Source of the DNA: Anaerolineales bacterium
Lineage (GTDB): Bacteria > Chloroflexota > Anaerolineae > Epilineales > JAANWY01
Length of the DNA: 5,482 bases
Assembly (NCBI GenBank): GCA_018263655.1
Contig: JAANWY010000127.1
Span: forward strand, 3,202-8,683
Direction: 5' to 3'
Under the pieces are notes generated by a model, which was not told where the DNA came from, made no database searches, and saw only the letters and a program-made list of their open reading frames with translations. Position numbers and translations under genes: made by a program. Of the stretch, positions 1 through 5,482 are shown piece by piece (position 1 is the first letter of the stretch; every line of letters starts with the position of its first letter).

Positions 1-723
1 GGCGACCCCGGCGTCTCGTTTCGCACCGGGCGCCCCGTAGCCGACACCCTCTTTATCCGGCTGCGCAATTCGCTCCTCCTGGCCGGCATTGCCTTCATCG
101 TCGTGATGCCCCTGGCCCTGGTGCTGGGCGTCATCGCCGGCTTGAACGAGGGCCGGCCCATCGACCGCATTCTCACCATCGGCGGTCTGACCACCACGGC
201 CAGCCCGAACTTCGCCACCGGCATCCTCTTGATCCTGGTCTTCGCCGCCTGGTTGAAGGTCCTACCCGGCGCCGTGGTGCTATTGGACGACAAAGCCATT
301 TTCCAGAATCCGGCGATGCTGGTCTTGCCTGTAGCGACGTTGACCTTGATTGAATTGGGTTACGTGCTGCGCATCACGCGGGCCAGCGTGGTCGAAGTGA
401 TGCACGCACCCTACATCCGCACCGCTTTTCTCAAAGGACTGCCCTATCGGCGCATCGTTCTCCGGCACGCCCTGCGCAACGCTCTGATGGCCCCTATCAC
501 CGTCATTATGCTCCACGTCAATTGGTTGATGGGCGGCATCGTGGTGGTCGAAGTGCTGTTCAGCTTCCCCGGCTTGGGCCAATACCTGCTAGATTCAGCC
601 CTGTTTAATGACGTCTTTGCCGTTGAGGCGGGGGCGATGGTGATGGTAGTGCTAGCTGTAGGTACGCAACTCGTGGCCGACATTATCTACACTTTCCTCA
701 ACCCGCGAATTCGCTACGCTTGA
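1..723 (+). CDS. Dipeptide/oligopeptide ABC transporter permease, DppB/OppB type (5' partial)
   Basis: Inner-membrane channel subunit of a peptide-type ABC importer. The frame is open from base 1 and ends at TGA 721-723, giving 240 visible residues. Relatives are usually about 310-340 residues, so roughly 70-100 N-terminal residues, including the first membrane segment, are outside the window. The fragment opens with GDPGVSFRTGRPV, which matches the periplasmic motif that normally precedes the permease core in this family. Hydrophobic segments lie at about residues 24-47, 72-90, 104-125, 163-185 and 211-232. The cytoplasmic EAA loop that docks on the ATPase is at about 139-166 (YIRTAFLKGLPYRRI, then RHALRNAL). 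The segment FSFPGLGQYLLDSA (188-201) and the end NPRIRYA are also typical. An internal ATG at 103 lies inside the conserved core and is not the start. It pairs with the permease encoded just downstream. Family assignment is secure; the substrate is unknown. Confidence 0.95.
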   Translation, partial: GDPGVSFRTGRPVADTLFIRLRNSLLLAGIAFIVVMPLALVLGVIAGLNEGRPIDRILTIGGLTTTASPNFATGILLILVFAAWLKVLPGAVVLLDDKAIFQNPAMLVLPVATLTLIELGYVLRITRASVVEVMHAPYIRTAFLKGLPYRRIVLRHALRNALMAPITVIMLHVNWLMGGIVVVEVLFSFPGLGQYLLDSALFNDVFAVEAGAMVMVVLAVGTQLVADIIYTFLNPRIRYA

Positions 724-753
724 GTAAAACGTGAACGGTCTGATGCGTTTTAC
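724..753 (+). repeat. Intergenic inverted repeat / possible mRNA hairpin between the two permease genes
   Basis: GTAAAACG at 724-731 is the exact reverse complement of CGTTTTAC at 746-753. Two G-T wobble pairs could extend the stem inward (732-733 with 744-745), leaving about a 10-nt loop. It begins directly after the permease stop codon and ends three bases before the ribosome binding site of the next gene. No T-run follows, so it does not look like an intrinsic terminator. It could be an intercistronic RNA hairpin, an operator, or chance. The repeat itself is seen directly; a role is inferred. Confidence 0.45.
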
Positions 754-755
754 AC

Positions 756-763
756 AGAAGGAG
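756..763 (+). promoter_or_regulatory. Shine-Dalgarno site that sets the start of the second permease
   Basis: AGAAGGAG is a strong match to the anti-Shine-Dalgarno sequence and lies 5 nt before ATG 769. An in-frame GTG at 763 overlaps the site itself, so it cannot be the start served by it. This favours ATG 769 over the longer reading. Confidence 0.8.
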
Positions 764-768
764 TGAGT

Positions 769-1689
769 ATGACAGTCAGTGAAAGGACACTATCCACAGT
801 AACGCGCCCTTCTCGCCTGCAGAGGATCAAGGAGAGCTTGTCAATCCTTTGGCAGTCCAAGGTAGCGGTTGCCGGTCTGATCCTTGTTCTCTTTTGGGCC
901 CTTGCCGCCATCCTGGCCCCGGCGGTCACAACATATAAGCCTAACACGGAAGACGCCCAGGCGATCAATCAAAGCCCGTCGGCCAGTCACTGGCTGGGCA
1001 CCGACCACAAAGGACGGGACTTGTGGTCGCGGGTGGCCTACGGCGGCCGAATCGTGCTGGTCATGTGGCCCATCACGGATTCATTCTGGATCCCGGGTGG
1101 CGTGGCTATCTGGGGGGTGTTGATCGCCCTGGCGGTGGGTAGTACATTGGGGCTGATGTCGGGCTACTATGGCGGCTGGATTGATGAGGTGGTGATGCGT
1201 ATCCTGGACGCGATGATGGCCTTTCCCACCATCCTACTCTATTTGATCATCATCGCCGCCGTGGGAGCTTCGGCTACCAACGTCGTCATTGCCATCACGA
1301 TTGCCGGCGCACCAGGCGTCGCCCGCTTGGTGCGCAGCCTGGCCCTGGACATCCGCACCCGCGACTACATCGCCGCCGCCGAAACGCGCGGCGAATCAGG
1401 GTTGTGGATGATGTTCGTGGAGATCCTGCCCAACGCCCGCGGCCCGATCATCATTGACGCCATGCTGCGTGTGGGCTATGCTATTTTCTCTATCGGCACC
1501 CTGGGGTTCCTGGGACTGGGACTGCCGCCGCCCAACCCCGACTGGGGGAGCATGGTGCAAGCGGGCCATCACTATATCTTCAATAACCCGTGGGGCGTGA
1601 TCTGGCCGACGGTGGCGATCTCTTCCCTTGTCGTTGGCCTAAACCTGCTGGCCGACGGGCTGCGTGAAGAATCGCTGCGTTATCAGTGA
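769..1689 (+). CDS. Dipeptide/oligopeptide ABC transporter permease, DppC/OppC type
   Basis: Second inner-membrane channel subunit of the importer, 306 residues, close to the usual family length of about 280-320. A short cytoplasmic N-terminus leads into membrane segment 1 (about 33-53). The family motif HWLGTDHKGRDLWSRVAYG (74-92) follows, then the permease core. SGYYGGWIDE (131-140) is a hallmark of DppC-type permeases. The EAA loop is at about 202-230 (AAAETRG, then EILPNARGP), and GFLGLGLPPPNPDWG (246-260) and ADGLREESLRYQ at the end are typical. Between RIVL and GVLIALAVG there are about a dozen more residues (98-113, including WPITDSFWIPGG) than in the textbook DppC pattern. ATG 769 is chosen over GTG 763 because the Shine-Dalgarno site overlaps the GTG. 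The stop is 9 nt before the ATPase start and overlaps its ribosome binding site, indicating coupled expression. Substrate not determinable. Confidence 0.95.
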   Translation: MTVSERTLSTVTRPSRLQRIKESLSILWQSKVAVAGLILVLFWALAAILAPAVTTYKPNTEDAQAINQSPSASHWLGTDHKGRDLWSRVAYGGRIVLVMWPITDSFWIPGGVAIWGVLIALAVGSTLGLMSGYYGGWIDEVVMRILDAMMAFPTILLYLIIIAAVGASATNVVIAITIAGAPGVARLVRSLALDIRTRDYIAAAETRGESGLWMMFVEILPNARGPIIIDAMLRVGYAIFSIGTLGFLGLGLPPPNPDWGSMVQAGHHYIFNNPWGVIWPTVAISSLVVGLNLLADGLREESLRYQ

Positions 1690-1698
1690 GGACATGAT

Positions 1699-3822
1699 AT
1701 GAGTGCAGATTTGGAGTGGACCACAGATATGGACGACCATGGAATCAAGACGCCGATTCTGCAAGTCGATGATCTGGCTATCTCTTACGAGACGCGGACG
1801 GGGGACGTGCCGGCCGTGCGCGACGTCAGCTTTGAGATCCAGCGGGGCGAGGCGCACGGCATCGTTGGCGAGTCAGGCTGCGGTAAGAGCACTGTGGCTT
1901 TCGGCATCGTCAACTTCCTGGGGCGCAACGGCCGTATCGTCGACGGTCACATCCTCTTTCAGGGCCAAGATTTGGTAGGACGCTCGCAAGAGGAGCTGCG
2001 CAGGATCCGCGGTGACCGGATCGCCATGGTCTATCAGGATCCGATGCAGGCGCTCAACCCTTCCATGCGCTTGGGCGATCAGATGACCGAGGTCCTCACG
2101 GTGCACCGCGACGTGGAGCAGAAGAAGGCTGAGGAGAAGTGCATTCAAATGCTGGAACGGGTCTACATGCCCGATCCGGCCAACGTCATGCGGCGTTACC
2201 CCCATCAGATCTCGGGTGGACAGCAGCAGCGCGTGGTCATCGCCATGGCGTTGCTAAACGACCCGGCCCTGCTGATCATGGATGAGCCGACCACCGCCCT
2301 GGACGTGACGGTCGAAGCGGCGGTGCTGGATCTGATCGCCGAGCTGCAGAGGGACTTCGATACGGCCATCATGTACATCAGCCACAACCTGGGCGTCATC
2401 GCTCGCGTGTCCACCAAGGTGGGTGTCATGTACGCCGGCGAGCTCGTAGAGCGAGCCTCGGTGAAAGACGTCTACCTGAAGCCCTACCACCCGTACACCC
2501 AGGGGCTGATGCGCTGCGTGCCCCGGCTGGGCATGGACAAGACCAGCAGTTACCTATATCCTATTCCAGGGCGAGTGCCCTCCCCCAAGAATCTGCCGGC
2601 AGGCTGCGTCTATGAGCCGCGCTGTGACTATGCGCGTGAAGAGTGCCGGCTGAAAAAGCCAGAACTGCGCGAGATTGAAGCCGACCGCTGGGCGCGTTGC
2701 CACTTTGCCGAGGAGATTGCGCAAGTGAGCTGGGAACCCCCGGCGGACTTGGTGCCCGACCTTGCGGCCCTAGAAGAACGAGATGAAGTGACCGAGACCA
2801 TTTTGGAGATTACGAACGCCAAGACCTACTACGAAGCGCCTTCGAAACAGCTCATCGGCGGAGAGGCACAATACGTCAAGGCGGTAGACGACGTCAGCTT
2901 TGGTGTCAAGAAAGGGCAGACACTGGGCATCGTCGGCGAGTCGGGCTGTGGCAAGAGCACGCTGGTCAAGACCATCATCGGCATGGAGGAGCCAACGGGC
3001 GGCGAGTTCGAGTTCATGGGCGTGGATGTTTCATCGCCGGTGTCCCAGCGGGACTTGGCCCTCATCCAGGAACTCCAGATGGTGTTCCAAAACCCCGACT
3101 CCACCCTCAACCCGTCTTTCACCGTCGGCACCCAGATCGGGCGGCCGCTGCGGCGGTTCAAAACAGTGCCCGGCGATCAGGTCCGCGCCGAGGTGGTGCG
3201 GCTGCTGGAGATGATGAGGCTGAACGAAAGCTACTACAACCGGTTGCCCCGGCAACTCAGCGGTGGGGAGAAGCAGCGAGTGGGCATCGCGCGCGCCATC
3301 GCCGGCCGGCCAGAGTTGGTGCTGTGCGACGAACCCGTGTCGGCCTTGGACGTGTCGGTCCAGGCAGCGGTGCTCAACCTCCTCCTGGAAATCCAGGAAG
3401 AGATAGGCACGACGATGATCTTCATCGCCCACGATCTGAGCGTGGTGCGCTTCTTCTGCGATGTCATCGGCGTGATGTACCTGGGCCAGTTCGCCGAGAT
3501 CGGCCCCGCCGAGGCGATCTATGCGCCGCCATATCATCCGTACACCGAGGCGCTGCTCTCGGCGGTGCCCATCCCCGACCCCAGCGTAGAGCAGAAGCAC
3601 ATCCGGTTGAGCGGCAACGTGCCCAGCGCCCTCAACCCGCCTGGTGGCTGCCGCTTCCACACCCGCTGCCCGCGCCGGACAGAGATGTTGTCCGATGGAG
3701 GAACGATCTGTGAGACAGAAGTACCGCCTGAGCGGACTGCCGAGGATGGACATCGCATCTTCTGCCACATTCCGCTGGAAGACCTACGTCAGATGGAACC
3801 TGTGGTGACTACTACCGAGTAG
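1699..3822 (+). CDS. Fused two-domain peptide ABC transporter ATPase (DppD-DppF type)
   Basis: Cytoplasmic motor of the importer, with both ATPase subunits in one 707-residue chain; DppD and DppF are more often separate proteins of about 320-340 residues. Module 1 has Walker A GESGCGKST (57-65), Q-loop Gln113, signature ISGGQQQR (171-178), Walker B LLIMDEPT (191-198) and switch His229. Module 2 has Walker A (413-421), Q-loop Gln464, signature LSGGEKQR (520-527), Walker B VLCDEPVS (541-548) and His578. Both sites therefore look catalytically complete. Each module ends in the oligopeptide-transporter C-terminal region (PYHPYT at 262-267 and 611-616), followed by four cysteines: 303, 309, 316, 334 and 651, 657, 671, 689. 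An acidic linker of about 340-366 joins the halves. TGAGGA at 1687-1692, overlapping the previous stop, serves ATG 1699 with a 6-nt gap; ATG 1729 is a weaker alternative. GsiA and YejF are known proteins with the same fused layout. Confidence 0.96.
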   Translation: MSADLEWTTDMDDHGIKTPILQVDDLAISYETRTGDVPAVRDVSFEIQRGEAHGIVGESGCGKSTVAFGIVNFLGRNGRIVDGHILFQGQDLVGRSQEELRRIRGDRIAMVYQDPMQALNPSMRLGDQMTEVLTVHRDVEQKKAEEKCIQMLERVYMPDPANVMRRYPHQISGGQQQRVVIAMALLNDPALLIMDEPTTALDVTVEAAVLDLIAELQRDFDTAIMYISHNLGVIARVSTKVGVMYAGELVERASVKDVYLKPYHPYTQGLMRCVPRLGMDKTSSYLYPIPGRVPSPKNLPAGCVYEPRCDYAREECRLKKPELREIEADRWARCHFAEEIAQVSWEPPADLVPDLAALEERDEVTETILEITNAKTYYEAPSKQLIGGEAQYVKAVDDVSFGVKKGQTLGIVGESGCGKSTLVKTIIGMEEPTGGEFEFMGVDVSSPVSQRDLALIQELQMVFQNPDSTLNPSFTVGTQIGRPLRRFKTVPGDQVRAEVVRLLEMMRLNESYYNRLPRQLSGGEKQRVGIARAIAGRPELVLCDEPVSALDVSVQAAVLNLLLEIQEEIGTTMIFIAHDLSVVRFFCDVIGVMYLGQFAEIGPAEAIYAPPYHPYTEALLSAVPIPDPSVEQKHIRLSGNVPSALNPPGGCRFHTRCPRRTEMLSDGGTICETEVPPERTAEDGHRIFCHIPLEDLRQMEPVVTTTE

Positions 3823-3826
3823 GAGG
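3821..3826 (+). promoter_or_regulatory. Consensus Shine-Dalgarno overlapping the ATPase stop codon
   Basis: AGGAGG overlaps the TAG stop at 3820-3822 and sits 6 nt before ATG 3833. It is the strongest ribosome binding site in the window. It fixes the start of the CBS protein and suggests translational coupling to the ATPase. Confidence 0.85.
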
Positions 3827-3832
3827 AATCGA

Positions 3833-4486
3833 ATGTTGGTCAAAGACTACATGACCCGGCATCCGCTGATGGCCGAGCCAACCATGTCTATCGTCGAAGC
3901 CCAACGCTACATGGGCGAGAACGACATCCGTCACTTGCCCGTCGTTGGCGATGGGAAGCGCCTGTTGGGCTTGGTCACCCGCCAATCCCTGCTCGTTGAC
4001 CCGGGTCGGTTGGGCAGTCTGGACATCTGGGAGATAGCCGGCTACCTATCCGACCTCACGGTCAAGGATGTGATGGTCAAGGCAGACGCCGTCGTCACCG
4101 TCGAGCAGGGCGTGACGATAGAAGAGGCCGCCCGCATCATGGTCGGTAAGAAGATCGGCTGCCTGCCCGTGCTGGGAGAGGGCATCGTGGTGGGCATTAT
4201 CACCGAGATCGATCTGCTGGCCCAGTTGATGAAGTTGATGGCCACGCAGGAGGCCGGCGTGCGGGTGACTGTTCGCCAGCCCAACAGGACGGGTGAACTG
4301 GCAAAGATGGTCAGCGCCATTGCCGCTCAGGGCTGGGGGATACTGGCCTGCGGCGGCGCCCCCGCACCCAAGGACCCGACCAAGTGGGACGCGGTGGTCA
4401 AGATTCGCAATGCGCCCAGAGAGGAGGTTGTTGCTGCTCTGGAGACAGTTGAGGATCAAGAAATCGTGGATGTGCGCGAAGTGTAG
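3833..4486 (+). CDS. CBS-domain pair protein with C-terminal ACT-like domain (AcuB-like architecture)
   Basis: Small soluble protein of 217 residues, probably a ligand-sensing regulator. CBS domain 1 covers about residues 1-55: VKDYMTRHPLMA at the start, then IRHLPVV (32-38) and LLGLVTRQSLL (44-54). CBS domain 2 covers about 75-135: TVKDVMVKADAVVTV (76-90), GCLPVL (109-114) and VGIITEIDLL (120-129). CBS pairs usually bind adenine nucleotides such as AMP, ATP or S-adenosylmethionine. The remaining part, about 142-217, starts VRVTVRQPNRTGELAKMV and alternates strand-like and helix-like stretches as ACT amino-acid-binding domains do; this assignment is less certain than the CBS calls. No membrane segment, DNA-binding motif or catalytic motif is visible. 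It follows the ATPase by 10 nt and precedes the racemase by 3 nt, so it belongs to the same transcription unit. It could tune the transporter or the racemase, or have an unrelated AcuB-like role; the sequence does not decide. Confidence 0.9.
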   Translation: MLVKDYMTRHPLMAEPTMSIVEAQRYMGENDIRHLPVVGDGKRLLGLVTRQSLLVDPGRLGSLDIWEIAGYLSDLTVKDVMVKADAVVTVEQGVTIEEAARIMVGKKIGCLPVLGEGIVVGIITEIDLLAQLMKLMATQEAGVRVTVRQPNRTGELAKMVSAIAAQGWGILACGGAPAPKDPTKWDAVVKIRNAPREEVVAALETVEDQEIVDVREV

Positions 4487-4489
4487 CAA

Positions 4490-5482
4490 ATGGCTCGATT
4501 TACGCGCATCGTCTCGACTATAGATTCGCACACCGCCGGCGAACCGGTCCGCTTGATCGTCGGTGGATTGCCGCCTCTGCGAGGCGCCACAGTCGCAGAG
4601 AAGATGATCTACGCCCGTGATGAGTTGGACGCTCTCCGCGCCCTGCTCATGCTCGAACCACGAGGGCGCCAAGACATGTACGGCGCCCTCCTCACGTCCC
4701 CCTCGGACCCTCAGGCTGACTTCGGCCTGATTTTCATGAACACTCAGCAGTATTCCACGATGTGTGGTCACGCCACCATAGGCGCTGCGACGACCGTGGT
4801 GGAAGCCGGCATGATCGCAGCCGTCGAGCCGGAGACGCCGGTGACGTTCGACACGCCGGTCGGGTTGGTCCAGACCCGGGTGCGTGTCGAAGAGGGTCTC
4901 GTGCGTGAGGTCTCCTTCGACAACACGCCGGTCTTCGTCTGTCAGCTTGACGCTACCCTCTCGGTCCCGGGCCTGGGCGAACTACCCGTAGACATCGTCT
5001 ATAGCGGCGGCTTTTTTGCATTGGTTGAAGCACGACGGATTGGACTGGAGCTTGTCCCCGCTAATGCGGGCGCGTTAGCCGACCTGGGTGCACGCCTGCG
5101 CCACGCGGCCAACGACCAGCTTCCGGTGCAACATCCAGAGCTGCCTTTCGTAGACACCATTGACGCCGTCGAGTTCCACGGGCCGGCCGAGCGCCAGGCG
5201 GATGGGACGCTGCGCGCCCGCAACGCTGCGATCTTTGGTGAACGCACCATAGATCGCTCCCCCTGTGGCACCGGTACCGGCGCCAGGATGGCCGTGCTGC
5301 AGGCCCGAGGAGAATTGAAGGTCGGCCAGCCGTTCGTGAGTGAGAGCATCATCGGCACACGTTTTACTGGCGAGATAGTGGAGGAGACCAGCGTGGGCGA
5401 ATATGGGGCTATCGTTCCCCGGGTGGCCGACCTTCAATTCTCCTCGGGCCTGCAGCACGGCCATCCTGGCGCCGGTACCGGT
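4490..5482 (+). CDS. Proline racemase / hydroxyproline 2-epimerase family protein (3' end chimeric or truncated)
   Basis: Cofactor-independent cytoplasmic enzyme family that inverts the alpha-carbon of proline or 4-hydroxyproline using two cysteines as acid and base. The frame is open for 331 codons to the window end with no stop. Family landmarks are DSHTAGEPVRLIVGGLPPL (12-30), LMLEPRG (53-59), the first cysteine loop MCGHATIG (91-98, Cys92) and the second loop DRSPCGTGTGAR (255-266, Cys259). Both catalytic cysteines are present, which argues against the trans-3-hydroxyproline dehydratase branch, where the second is replaced by threonine. Ala95 sits where epimerases usually have Gly and racemases Ser or Asn, so the exact substrate is open. 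The sequence is good up to about VPRVA (309-313). The conserved C-terminus expected next, with its AYITG-like motif, is missing, and codons from about 313 are the reverse complement of codons 261-280. ATG 4490 lies 3 nt after the CBS stop with no clear Shine-Dalgarno, so reinitiation is likely. Confidence 0.9.
   Translation, partial: MARFTRIVSTIDSHTAGEPVRLIVGGLPPLRGATVAEKMIYARDELDALRALLMLEPRGRQDMYGALLTSPSDPQADFGLIFMNTQQYSTMCGHATIGAATTVVEAGMIAAVEPETPVTFDTPVGLVQTRVRVEEGLVREVSFDNTPVFVCQLDATLSVPGLGELPVDIVYSGGFFALVEARRIGLELVPANAGALADLGARLRHAANDQLPVQHPELPFVDTIDAVEFHGPAERQADGTLRARNAAIFGERTIDRSPCGTGTGARMAVLQARGELKVGQPFVSESIIGTRFTGEIVEETSVGEYGAIVPRVADLQFSSGLQHGHPGAGTG
5270..5328 (+). repeat. Left arm of a 59-bp perfect inverted repeat (genuine racemase coding sequence)
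   Basis: This arm encodes the conserved racemase segment just after the second catalytic cysteine (GTGARMAVLQARGELKVG), so it is the native copy. Every one of its 59 bases pairs with the arm at 5424-5482; the match breaks at 5329 (G) against 5423 (G). The arm begins close to CCGGTACCGG (5271-5280), itself a 10-bp palindrome. Confidence 0.97.
5424..5482 (-). repeat. Right arm of the 59-bp inverted repeat, reaching the window edge
   Basis: Exact reverse complement of 5270-5328, separated from it by a 95-base loop (5329-5423). Read on the minus strand it again encodes MAVLQARGELKVG. Read on the plus strand it gives DLQFSSGLQHGHPGAGTG, unlike any racemase C-terminus. The arm runs to the last base, so its true length is unknown. 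It is most likely an inverted chimera or assembly fold-back, with the breakpoint near 5424-5429, where TGGCCG (5424-5429) is identical to the reverse complement of 5323-5328. Confidence 0.95.

Noticed and set aside
763..771. GTG at 763 as the start of the second permease
   Set aside because: It overlaps the AGAAGGAG Shine-Dalgarno site; ATG 769 has correct 5-nt spacing.
1867..2965. Similar DNA around 1867-1892 and 2935-2960 as a direct repeat
   Set aside because: Both encode the same Walker A motif in the two ATPase modules; the similarity is protein conservation, not a recent duplication.
3031..3768. Long minus-strand open frame of 245 codons opposite the second ATPase module
   Set aside because: It lies wholly inside a strongly conserved ATPase gene on the plus strand. 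Its product is His-, Arg- and Gln-rich with no recognisable domain, as expected for antisense frames in GC-rich genes.
4046..4771. Minus-strand open frame of 241 codons spanning the CBS gene and racemase start
   Set aside because: It overlaps two well-supported plus-strand genes, shows low-complexity His/Gln-rich composition and has no recognisable motif.
5075..5464. Minus-strand open frame beginning MAVLQARGELKVG, resembling the racemase
   Set aside because: The resemblance comes only from the inverted copy at 5424-5482. After the arm ends the frame diverges into antisense sequence, so it is not a second racemase gene.
5424..5482. Inverted repeat as transcription terminator or transposon end
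   Set aside because: No T-run follows, the loop is 95 bases, and the left arm is conserved coding sequence inside an enzyme. No transposase or target duplication is visible.

Overview
The window looks like one stretch of a bacterial operon, all on the + strand, cut at both ends. In order it carries the C-terminal part of an inner-membrane permease of the dipeptide/oligopeptide (Dpp/Opp) ABC family, a second permease, a single-chain double ATPase, a small CBS-pair/ACT-like protein, and a proline racemase family enzyme. Gaps between genes are 45, 9, 10 and 3 nt. Two Shine-Dalgarno sites overlap the preceding stop codon, so co-transcription and translational coupling are likely. No promoter, terminator, tRNA, rRNA, CRISPR array or insertion sequence was seen.

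The organism cannot be named from this. The DNA is GC-rich, the Shine-Dalgarno sequences are strong, and two peptide-transporter ATPases are fused into one protein. These traits fit an environmental bacterium; an uncultured Chloroflexota-like lineage is my guess from general familiarity with such operons, not a result.

Layout: 1-723 permease 1 (DppB type, N-terminus outside the window); 724-768 short spacer with a perfect 8-bp inverted repeat and then a strong ribosome binding site; 769-1689 permease 2 (DppC type); 1699-3822 fused DppD-DppF type ATPase; 3833-4486 CBS-CBS-ACT-like protein; 4490 to the end, proline racemase/hydroxyproline epimerase family protein. There is no gene-free stretch longer than 45 bases.

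Together the first three genes give the membrane channel and motor of a peptide-type importer. The substrate-binding protein is not visible and may lie upstream. The racemase/epimerase suggests that imported material includes proline or hydroxyproline, or peptides or derivatives of them, and the CBS-ACT protein is a plausible ligand-sensing regulator. These functional links are inferred from gene order.

The most unusual structure is at the 3' end. The last 59 bases (5424-5482) are an exact reverse complement of 5270-5328, and they replace the conserved C-terminus expected of the racemase. This most likely marks a fold-back chimera or assembly artefact at a contig end rather than biology, so the racemase reading frame should not be trusted after about codon 312.
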